From: Planctomycetota bacterium
GTDB taxonomy: Bacteria; Planctomycetota; UBA11346
Assembly: GCA_947470885.1 (NCBI GenBank)
Contig: CANIXE010000009.1
Coordinates: forward strand, 1 to 21,535
DNA length: 21,535 nt
Reading direction: 5' to 3'
Part shown: positions 1 through 6,219 of the stretch, piece by piece
Layout of the letters: the number at the start of each line of letters is the position of its first letter
How positions within the stretch are numbered: position 1 is the stretch's first letter
Program-made: the position numbers and the translations under genes
Notes under the pieces: generated by a model
What the model saw: only the letters and a program-made list of their open reading frames with translations
Database searches by the model: none
Told to the model about the DNA's origin: nothing

Positions 1-242
1 CCCCAAGTGTCCACAGCAATGCTGGCGATGGGGCCCCGGGCGGCCCCCAGGCGCAGACCTTCCCGGATCCCATCCCACAGGGATTCCAAATCCCAGCGCA
101 GATGCCCATCGGCTCCCCGGCGGGGTTGGTTAGGAAAACGGTGGAGGACCTCCTGGCGGATGCCGTCCTCCCCCGTCATACCCAGGATCACCCGCCCTGA
201 ATCGGCGCCCAGATCGATGGCGAGACAACGTAGCTGCTGCAT
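1..242 (-). CDS. rhaB: L-rhamnulokinase, N-terminal part (cut by window start)
   Basis: FGGY-family sugar kinase that would phosphorylate L-rhamnulose to L-rhamnulose 1-phosphate in the cytoplasm. Only the first 80 codons are in the window. Seen: an N-terminal ATP-binding strand-loop AIDLGADSGRVILG (residues 8-21), then HRFPNQPRRGADGHLRWD, and SIAVDTWG at the cut edge. The order and spacing match the rhamnulokinase start (AIDxGAxSGR, HRFxNxP, G.L.WD, VDTWG) better than xylulokinase or glycerol kinase. The ATG at 242-240 is preceded on the minus strand by AGGAA about 8 bases upstream, a good ribosome binding site. It is the last visible gene of a leftward rhamnose operon, 80 bases after the aldolase. 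The call rests on the N-terminus only, but the context (rhaI and an aldolase) supports it strongly. Confidence 0.85.
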   Translation of the reverse strand, partial: MQQLRCLAIDLGADSGRVILGMTGEDGIRQEVLHRFPNQPRRGADGHLRWDLESLWDGIREGLRLGAARGPIASIAVDTW

Positions 243-276
243 GATTCAGTTCCTGGAAGCAATCTGGCAAATAGCG

Positions 277-305
277 CGACTCGGCCTGCTTCACCGGCCG
301 AGTCG
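277..305. terminator. 10-bp perfect hairpin between aldolase gene and rhaB
   Basis: The arms CGACTCGGCC (277-286) and GGCCGAGTCG (296-305) are perfectly complementary around a 9-base loop. On the transcribed minus strand the hairpin lies just after the aldolase stop (323) and 35 bases before the rhaB start (242). It is followed by GCGCTATTTGCC, so there is no real U-run. It may be an attenuating or mRNA-stabilising stem inside the operon rather than a full terminator. The structure is seen directly; its role is inferred. Confidence 0.45.
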
Positions 306-322
306 GCCCTCGGCGCCACCGA

Positions 323-1108
323 TCAGCGGGTCACGGCCAATACCGCCTGGCGGTATTTCTCATCCGGGCGACCCAGCAGGTGGAGGACGGTGCCCCGGTC
401 GAGGGTGGCGATCCCGCCCCCAGCCTGGAGGGCCGTGGCGCGAATCCGCGCCGCCTTGATCGCCATCGCGGTGATGTTCAGGCATTCCGTGGGGGATGCC
501 CCCAGGGCGATCAACCCATGGTTCTGCATGTACACGACCTTGGGCACCGCGCCCCATTCCGCGCGGTAGCGTTCGATGCTATCGCGAATCTCCCGGGCGA
601 GGACGACCCCGGGATCGACGTAGGGCACGTAGGCGCTTTCGGGACCGAGGACCACCGCCTCGTCGGGGAACAGCCGGCCTGCGAGGCTGTGGGGCCACAG
701 CTTGCCGCAGTTCAGGGCGTTCACCGCCGTGGCGTGGCTGTGAGCCACGAAGTTCACCCCGGGAAGCGACAGGCAGACCGCGTGGAACAGGGCTTCCACG
801 CTGGGCCGGCGCTTTTGGGTCGGGTCCACCTTGGCCTGTTCGTAGACCGCCGACAACGTCGCCTCGTCCACCGATCCCCGGTCCAACAGGGAGAGGATGG
901 TGTCGAAGCGCAGATGGACGAAATCCGCCGCCTGCATGGTCTGCAACTGGCAGCCGGAACCCTTCACCAGGAAGGTCTGGGCGTCGACCCGGGCGGAGGT
1001 ATTGCCCTCCCCCAGGATCACCGCATCCAGGACGGGATCGCCCAGGCGGTTGGACAGCGACACCAAATCTTGCATCACGGCCGGAGCGGAAGCTGGAGCA
1101 CTGGACAT
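323..1108 (-). CDS. rhaD: class II aldolase, probable L-rhamnulose-1-phosphate aldolase
   Basis: Predicted zinc-dependent class II aldolase of 261 residues that would cleave L-rhamnulose 1-phosphate to dihydroxyacetone phosphate and L-lactaldehyde. Seen: the substrate-binding loop GEGNTSAR (33-40), VKGSG (48-52), a probable catalytic Glu in SVEALFHA (E105), the zinc ligands HSH (H123, H125) and a third His in QNHGLIALG (H197). E. coli RhaD is 274 residues, so the length fits. I chose the ATG at 1108 over an upstream in-frame start at 1177: it lies one base after the rhaI stop, with a G-rich site before it, implying translational coupling. The upstream start would bury 69 bases in rhaI. The sequence also resembles the aldolase half of bifunctional aldolase/dehydrogenase proteins (RhaE type), but no dehydrogenase half is present. 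Substrate is inferred from neighbours. Confidence 0.8.
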   Translation of the reverse strand: MSSAPASAPAVMQDLVSLSNRLGDPVLDAVILGEGNTSARVDAQTFLVKGSGCQLQTMQAADFVHLRFDTILSLLDRGSVDEATLSAVYEQAKVDPTQKRRPSVEALFHAVCLSLPGVNFVAHSHATAVNALNCGKLWPHSLAGRLFPDEAVVLGPESAYVPYVDPGVVLAREIRDSIERYRAEWGAVPKVVYMQNHGLIALGASPTECLNITAMAIKAARIRATALQAGGGIATLDRGTVLHLLGRPDEKYRQAVLAVTR

Positions 1109-1109
1109 C

Positions 1110-2324
1110 TCAGAACCCCCCGCCGGCGCCCAGGGCGGCGTGCTTCTTGGTGCGGGCGGCGATGGTCCTTTCGGCATAGCCGCTGGCCCGGAAGGCCTTC
1201 AACGGTTCCGGATCAACGCCCATGGCTTCCCGGACTTCCTTCACCAGGGGACGCACGTCCGTGTTGAACGCATCCTTCAGGACTTCCTCAGCCCCGGACA
1301 CATCGCAGGCCGCCCGGGCCCGCTTCAGTGCGGCGCGGTCCACCAGCAGGGCCTTGGCGTAGGCCTCCTGGACCGAGATCGCGGATTGGATCGTCGCCTC
1401 GATGGTGTTCTTGTAGGCGTGGCACTGGTCGAACATGTAGGCGACCTGACCGGCGCAGCGGCCGGCGACGGTGGCGTTGCCTTCGCTTTCCGCATCCACC
1501 AGCTCATTGTAGATCAGGAACAGCTCGTGGGGGTTGATCGAACCCACCGTGAGATCGTCATCGCCGTATTTGCGGCTGTTGAAGTGGAAGCCGCCCAGGA
1601 TGCCCTCGTCCAGCAGGCTGGCGACGATCCATTCGATGTTGGTGCCCAGGGCGTGGTGCCCGGTGTCCACCAGCACGGTGGCCTTCGGCCCCAGCTTCTT
1701 GCACATCAGGGACGCGGCGCCCCAGTCCGCCAGATCGGTGTGGTACCAAGCGGGCTCGTAGAACTTGTACTCCATCAGCAGGCGCATGTCGTCCGGCAGA
1801 GCGGCGTAGACCTCTTGGAACGCCGCGAGCATCCGCTGCCGGCGCTCCCGGAAGCTGTCCTGGCCCGGGTAGTTGGTGCCGTCGGCGTACCACAGGCTGA
1901 TCGCCTTTGAGCCGGTGGCCTTGGCGATGTCGATGCATTCCTTGTGGTGGGCCACGGCCTTGGCCCGGACCCGGGCCTCGGGATGGCACAGGGAACCGAA
2001 CTGGTAGTCCGGGTCCTGGAAGACGTTGGGATTGATGGCGCCAATGGTCACGCCCTGGGTCTTGGCGAAGGCCTGGACCCCAGCCCAGTCCTTCATCCCG
2101 GCGGTGGGCAGGTCCCAGGGAATGTGGAGGGCGACGGCGGGGAGGATGCCCATGAACTTCTGGGCCTGACCGGCGTCGGTCAGCTTTTCTTCCAGATTGG
2201 TGGCGGCCCAGGGCTGGGGGAACTTGCCGAAACGGGTGCCGGTGGCGGCGAAGCCCCAGCTGGGGATCTCGATCCGCTGGGCCTTGAGGTGTTTGAGGAT
2301 GGTAGGCTTGTCCAAGGTCGACAT
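1110..2324 (-). CDS. rhaI: L-rhamnose isomerase, Pseudomonas stutzeri type (TIM barrel)
   Basis: Cytoplasmic Mn-dependent sugar isomerase, 404 residues, converting L-rhamnose to L-rhamnulose. It is the RhaI type, not E. coli RhaA. Seen: SWGFAATGTRFGKF (22-35), ALHIPWD (65-71), GAINPNVF (95-102), SLWYADGTNYPGQDSFRERR (143-162), MEYKFYEP (184-191), VDTGHHALGTN (219-229) and HFNSRKYGDDD (247-257). The spacing of E185, D220 and H247, with H223, D255 and D257, matches the known P. stutzeri metal and catalytic residues (E219, D254, H281, H257, D289, D291). D299 is a likely fourth ligand. The ATG at 2324 has GGAG about 6 bases upstream. It is first in the leftward operon and divergent from an AraC-type regulator 90 bases away. 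Confidence 0.93.
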   Translation of the reverse strand: MSTLDKPTILKHLKAQRIEIPSWGFAATGTRFGKFPQPWAATNLEEKLTDAGQAQKFMGILPAVALHIPWDLPTAGMKDWAGVQAFAKTQGVTIGAINPNVFQDPDYQFGSLCHPEARVRAKAVAHHKECIDIAKATGSKAISLWYADGTNYPGQDSFRERRQRMLAAFQEVYAALPDDMRLLMEYKFYEPAWYHTDLADWGAASLMCKKLGPKATVLVDTGHHALGTNIEWIVASLLDEGILGGFHFNSRKYGDDDLTVGSINPHELFLIYNELVDAESEGNATVAGRCAGQVAYMFDQCHAYKNTIEATIQSAISVQEAYAKALLVDRAALKRARAACDVSGAEEVLKDAFNTDVRPLVKEVREAMGVDPEPLKAFRASGYAERTIAARTKKHAALGAGGGF

Positions 2325-2414
2325 GGCGGTCTCCGTAGAGGGCCAATCCTAACCAGCCACCGTCGTGTCCGCCATCGGCGCTTCCTTCGATCAAGATCAG
2401 CCAAAAGTGAACTG
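2325..2414. promoter_or_regulatory. shared divergent promoter region of rhaI operon and AraC-type regulator
   Basis: These 90 bases lie between two divergent start codons, so both promoters and any operator for the regulator should lie here or slightly inside the genes. I see no convincing -35/-10 pair and no clear long direct repeats typical of AraC-family operators. The only small symmetry noted is GATCAAGATC near 2389-2398. Placement is inferred from gene orientation. Confidence 0.45.
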
Positions 2415-3323
2415 ATGACCGACAATTCCATTCTGTTGACCCGTTCCCGACTGTTCCCGCCCCACGGCCTGCCGATCCACGTCAACCGACCGATCCACGA
2501 CGGCGAAGTGCCCCTGCATCATCATGATTTTCTGGAAATTGCCGTCGTTTGTAGCGGACTTGGGATGCACCGGACGATTCTTGGGGTACAGCCAGTGCGC
2601 ACCGGAGATGTCATCGTCCTGCGTCCGGGCCACTGGCACGCCTATGAACGCTGCCATGGACTGAGACTGGCCAATTGCATTCTTGGAGATGACGTTCTGG
2701 GCGGTCCGCTGGCCTGGCTGCGCAGCAGCGCCGCCCTCGCGCCATTCCTGGGCTTTGGCAAGACAGAAGGCCCAGTGGTGGTCCACCTGGATGCCGCCGC
2801 CCTGGAACGGGTGATTGTGGCCCTGGATGCCCTGCGCCTCCACCAAAGTGGCCGCAGCCATGACCTGACCCTGCTGGGCCATCTGCTGATCGCCATCAGT
2901 GAACTGACCCAGGCCCTGGGTCCCGGGGTCATCGGAACCGGGGCCATCGCCAACCAAGCGCCCCACCCGGTGGTGGTGGACACCATCGCCCGCCTGCGGG
3001 GGGATCTGGCCGCGGGCTGGACCCTGGAGCATCTGGCCCACCTGGCCCAGGTCACCCCCAGCTACCTCGTTCGATTATTCCGCCGCTTCACCGGCCATAC
3101 CCCCATGGAATGGCTGGCCCGGCAGCGCTTGGAACAGGTGGCGGTCCTCCTGCTCACCACCGATGAGAACCTGACCACCATCGCCCAGCAAGTGGGCTGG
3201 CAGGATGCAACCCACCTGGTCCGGCGCTTCCGCAGCTACGCCGGCCAGACCCCGGGGGCCTACCGCCGACTGTTGCCCGTGGCCCCGGTGAAGGTGCTGT
3301 CGGACGACTGGATCCAATGGTAA
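2415..3323 (+). CDS. AraC-family transcriptional regulator, probable rhamnose-responsive activator
   Basis: DNA-binding regulator of 302 residues with the AraC/RhaS layout. An N-terminal cupin-like sensor carries a His cluster PLHHHDFLEI (33-42) and RTGDVIVLRPGHWHAY (62-77). The C-terminal double helix-turn-helix comprises WTLEHLAHLAQVTPSYLVRLFRRFTGHTP (two blocks, 202-230) and NLTTIAQQVGWQDATHLVRRFRSYAGQTPGAYR (252-284). The start ATG at 2415 was chosen because the sensor domain begins there; the upstream open frame to 1944 runs antisense over rhaI and is a shadow. It is divergent from rhaI, the usual position for a pathway regulator, so L-rhamnose or a phosphorylated derivative is the likely inducer (inference). 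It converges with the TPR gene across a 39-base gap containing a repeat. Confidence 0.88.
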   Translation: MTDNSILLTRSRLFPPHGLPIHVNRPIHDGEVPLHHHDFLEIAVVCSGLGMHRTILGVQPVRTGDVIVLRPGHWHAYERCHGLRLANCILGDDVLGGPLAWLRSSAALAPFLGFGKTEGPVVVHLDAAALERVIVALDALRLHQSGRSHDLTLLGHLLIAISELTQALGPGVIGTGAIANQAPHPVVVDTIARLRGDLAAGWTLEHLAHLAQVTPSYLVRLFRRFTGHTPMEWLARQRLEQVAVLLLTTDENLTTIAQQVGWQDATHLVRRFRSYAGQTPGAYRRLLPVAPVKVLSDDWIQW

Positions 3324-3329
3324 CAACTT

Positions 3330-3358
3330 CGTCCGGTCGTCCGGTCGTGAAAACCAAG
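3330..3358 (+). repeat. dispersed repeat with core CGTCCGGTCGTCCGGTCGT (copy A)
   Basis: The 19-base core at 3330-3348 is an 8-base unit repeated about two and a half times, followed by GAAAACCAAG (3349-3358). The reverse complement of the core occurs exactly at 12081-12099, and there too the core is followed on the same strand by GAAACCAAG after a short variable stretch. This copy sits between the convergent stop codons of the AraC regulator and the TPR gene. It is flanked by a 6-base inverted pair GTAACA (3320-3325) and TGTTAC (3361-3366) that contain the two stop codons. Function unknown. Confidence 0.7.
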
Positions 3359-3362
3359 GCTG

Positions 3363-4667
3363 TTACTTTTCCGGCTGGGCCCGTTCGATCCAGGCGATGG
3401 CCAGGATCTGCCACAGCAGGATACCGTAGAAATACGCCGGCATCAGGCCGATCGCGGCCATCAGGAGAACCCCCGTGGACTCACCGTACTGATGATGACG
3501 GACCACCTGGATGAAGACGTGGAAGGCCACCACCAGGAACAGCGCCACCAGGGTGAAGGCGCTGGCGAAAATCACGCTCAACCGCCGGGGCCAGCCCGGG
3601 GCGGCGTCGTGGATGGTGGTCAGGGGCATCGCCAGCAGCAGGAGGATCAGACTGGGCAGGTGACGCAGGCCCAGGGCCAGTTCGGTGAGGAACAGGCCGG
3701 CGGCGGCGGCCATCGCCAACCCCACCAGGCCGGCCTGGGCCCGCTGGTCGTCGGTCAGGGCGTGGCGGCCGAAACGGTCGAAACGCATCGCCAGGTTCAT
3801 CAACGGATTGGCCAGCCAGGTGGAGAACACGAACACCATCAGCAGGGCCAGCAGGGGATACACCACCACGCCATATTCAGGATACTCGCGGCCCACGCTG
3901 TTGAGCAGGCGCTGGCCGAAGAAAATGGCGATGAACACCCCCCAGCGCACCGCCATGCCCTGGCGGCTCATGAACAGGAAGTAGCGCAGGATCAGGCGAA
4001 ACGCCACATTGTGGGCCTTGAGGGCGGTGAGCAGCCCCTCCCGGGCCCAGTCGTTCCCCGGGTCCAGGCGCAGGGCCTCCCGGAAATGCTCCAGGGCCTG
4101 GCGAGGCTCCCCCCGGTGCAACAGGGCCCAGCCCTGGTTGGTGTGGGTCAGGCTGTTTTCCGGGGAGCGCTCCAAAGCCCCGGCGATGGTCGCCGCCGCC
4201 TCGTCCTTGCGCCCCAGGTGGGTCAGAGCCAGGGCCCGCAGGTTGGCGCAGCCGTCGTGCTCCGGATCGCTGGCCAGGCCGGCGTCGGCGGCGTCCAGGC
4301 AATCGGCCCAGCGTTCCTGGGCACAACGGATGCTGGCCAGAAGGAAGCGGTTGTTGGCATCGTCGGGATCCAGGCGGATCGCTTCCGCCGCTGCGTCCGC
4401 CGCTTCGCCGTGGCGATTCCGATCCCGGAGCACCCGGCCCCGGACGAAGTGGACGAAGTCAATTTCCGGGGCCAGCCCCACCGCCCGATCGGCCTCGGCC
4501 TGGGCCTCGGCATACTGTTCCCGTTCCGCCAGGCACATCGCCAGGGCGGCATGGCCTTCGGCGTCGTCAGGGGATTCCGCAAGGACGCCCCGCCATTCCC
4601 GTTCCGCCAATTCCCAACGGCCATGGGACAGGGCCGCCCAGGCCCGTTCCCGGGACGCGCCGCTCAC
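3363..4667 (-). CDS. TPR-repeat protein with multi-span C-terminal membrane domain
   Basis: Protein of 434 residues, not recognised as a named gene. Residues about 5-215 are tandem TPR-like helical pairs (for example HAALAMCLAEREQYAEAQAEA, and near the end NQGWALLHRGEPRQALEHF followed by REALRLDPGN). The C-terminal half is membrane-embedded with hydrophobic stretches near 240-257, 266-286, 311-333, 337-353, 363-388 and 398-427. The start is the GTG at 4667, which overlaps the stop of the AAA+ gene (GTGA). The open frame upstream of it (to 5057) runs inside the AAA+ gene and does not look coding. It ends the five-gene MoxR operon. A TPR scaffold fixed to the membrane next to an AAA+ ATPase suggests a docking role; that is inference. 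Confidence 0.8.
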   Translation of the reverse strand: MSGASRERAWAALSHGRWELAEREWRGVLAESPDDAEGHAALAMCLAEREQYAEAQAEADRAVGLAPEIDFVHFVRGRVLRDRNRHGEAADAAAEAIRLDPDDANNRFLLASIRCAQERWADCLDAADAGLASDPEHDGCANLRALALTHLGRKDEAAATIAGALERSPENSLTHTNQGWALLHRGEPRQALEHFREALRLDPGNDWAREGLLTALKAHNVAFRLILRYFLFMSRQGMAVRWGVFIAIFFGQRLLNSVGREYPEYGVVVYPLLALLMVFVFSTWLANPLMNLAMRFDRFGRHALTDDQRAQAGLVGLAMAAAAGLFLTELALGLRHLPSLILLLLAMPLTTIHDAAPGWPRRLSVIFASAFTLVALFLVVAFHVFIQVVRHHQYGESTGVLLMAAIGLMPAYFYGILLWQILAIAWIERAQPEK

Positions 4668-6022
4668 CGTTTGTCGAGGTAGGCAAGGACCTCGTCGTAG
4701 GCCCCGCCCTGGTTGGCGTAGAGGGCGTAATTGCGGGCGGAGGAGAACCATTCCCGAGTGCTGGGCTTCAGTCCGGCGGCAGCGCTCAGAAGATCCTTGG
4801 TGGCGATGGGTCGAGGCACCCCTTCCCGCATCGCCTGGGTCAACTTGGCCTCGATGGCCACATCCACCACCGCCTTGAGATCGGCCCCGGAAAACCCGTC
4901 GGTCTTCTTCGCCACCTGGGCATGGTCGATGGCTTCCACCGGCTTGCCCTTGAGGAGGACCCGGAGGATTTCGGCCCTGGCCGGGGCGTCCGGGGGCGGC
5001 ACGAACAGGATCCGGTCGAAACGGCCAGGCCGGCGGAACGCCGAATCCAGGTGCCACGGAGCATTGGTGGCGGCAAGGATCAGAACTCCGTCGTTGCTGG
5101 CCTGGACGCCGTCCAATTCCGCGAGGAACTGGTTGATGATCTGGCGCCCGGCGGACGTGCGCATGTCGGTGCGGCTGGCGGCCAGGGCGTCCACCTCATC
5201 GAAAAACAGGACACAGGGCTTCGCCCGCCGGGCCTGGCTGAATAGTTCGTGGAGGTTCTTCTCGCTCTGGCCGATCCACATGTCGAGGACGTCGTTGATC
5301 CCAATGCTGATGAATCCCGCCTTGATTTCGCCGGCGGTGGCCCGGGCCAGGTGGGTCTTCCCGCACCCCGGGGGGCCATACAGGAGTATCCCGCCGCCGA
5401 TGGCCTTGCCGTAGCTGCGGTACAAATCCGCATGCTGAAGCGGGTGGATGATCTTGAGGCGGATCTCCTCCTTCACCCGGTCCATGCCGCCGACATCGGC
5501 GAAGGCGATCCGCGGGCGTTCCACCTCTGGCGCCAGGGCGCCGCCACCGCTGCCATCCCGCTGGCGGAGTCGGCCGTCGATCTCTTCGCCGTCGTCCCGC
5601 ACTGGCGGCGCGGCCAGGCCCAACTGGTCCGCCAGGGCCTGGTCGGCCACCGCGGGATCGGCGACCACCGCCCGTTTGTACATCCGCTGGGCCTTGTCCC
5701 GATCACCACCCCGTTCCAGCAGACGGGCGTAAAGCAGCAAGGCCGCGGCCGGCGCGGCGGGGGTGCCGCACAAGGGTTCCAGCACCACGTGGGCGTGGGT
5801 GTCCTTGCCCTGCTGTTCGAAGGCCCGGGCTAGACCCACCTGCAAGCCGGCGTTCCCGGTCCAGCGCCCCAAGGCCTGGCGGAATTCCCGTTCGGCGTCC
5901 TCGGCCAGGCCGGCAGCCAGCAGGGTGTCCCCCAGGTGCTGGACCAGGGGCAGATTGTCAGGAGAGAATTGCAGCGCCGCGCGCAGGGCGCTGATCGCAG
6001 CTTCACCGGGCAGGGGATTCAT
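4664..6022 (-). CDS. AAA+ ATPase with TPR-like N-terminal region
   Basis: 452 residues. The N-terminal third (about 5-135) is a chain of helices with TPR-like periodicity (AALQFSPDNLPLVQHLGDTL, AEREFRQAL, AQRMYKRAVVADP), then a charged linker (140-170). The C-terminal AAA domain shows FADVGGMDRVKEEI (174-187), Walker A GPPGCGKT (216-223), Walker B VLFFDEVDA (271-279), sensor 1 AATN (N320), arginine fingers in FRRPGRFDR (329-337) and GFSGADL (376-382). This is the classical VPS4/spastin/FtsH-like clade, distinct from the MoxR ATPase in the same operon. I chose ATG 6022. An in-frame GTG at 6100 would give 478 residues and overlap the stop of a possible small frame by GTGA, but the added residues look poorly coding. 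A remodelling role on a membrane complex is inferred. Confidence 0.86.
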   Translation of the reverse strand: MNPLPGEAAISALRAALQFSPDNLPLVQHLGDTLLAAGLAEDAEREFRQALGRWTGNAGLQVGLARAFEQQGKDTHAHVVLEPLCGTPAAPAAALLLYARLLERGGDRDKAQRMYKRAVVADPAVADQALADQLGLAAPPVRDDGEEIDGRLRQRDGSGGGALAPEVERPRIAFADVGGMDRVKEEIRLKIIHPLQHADLYRSYGKAIGGGILLYGPPGCGKTHLARATAGEIKAGFISIGINDVLDMWIGQSEKNLHELFSQARRAKPCVLFFDEVDALAASRTDMRTSAGRQIINQFLAELDGVQASNDGVLILAATNAPWHLDSAFRRPGRFDRILFVPPPDAPARAEILRVLLKGKPVEAIDHAQVAKKTDGFSGADLKAVVDVAIEAKLTQAMREGVPRPIATKDLLSAAAGLKPSTREWFSSARNYALYANQGGAYDEVLAYLDKR

Positions 6023-6096
6023 GGGGCCCGAGGCTGGGCTGACCAGACACTGAAACAAGGTGCAGACAAAACAGAAGTCACTGGTGGGCCGGATGG

Positions 6097-6207
6097 TCAC
6101 GCCGTGCGGGCGAGGTCCTCCATCGCCTGGGCAATCATCGTGTGCTCGGCTCCCTCGTCATTGACCGCGAACCCGACCAACAACTGGTCTGGCTTGAACT
6201 GCGGCAA
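6097..6207 (-). CDS. possible small protein (about 36 residues), or detached C-terminus of the transglutaminase
   Basis: Directly after the transglutaminase TGA (6222-6220), the same frame stays open for 40 codons until TGA at 6099-6097. The peptide includes FKPDQLLVGFAVNDEGAEH and MIAQAMEDLARTA, with a balanced, protein-like composition and a predicted amphipathic helix at its end. A TTG at 6207 is a possible start, but there is no strong Shine-Dalgarno. The stop overlaps a GTG (6100) of the next frame as GTGA, the junction style used elsewhere in this operon. I recognise no family. It could be a real small gene, an extension reached by readthrough, or chance openness in GC-rich DNA. Confidence 0.3.
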   Translation of the reverse strand: MPQFKPDQLLVGFAVNDEGAEHTMIAQAMEDLARTA

Positions 6208-6219
6208 ATCGTGGCCCAG

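Noticed and set aside
3363..5057. Longer 564-codon version of the TPR membrane protein
   Set aside because: The first 130 codons lie inside the AAA+ gene in another frame and have shadow-like composition; the GTG at 4667 with a GTGA overlap is the natural start.
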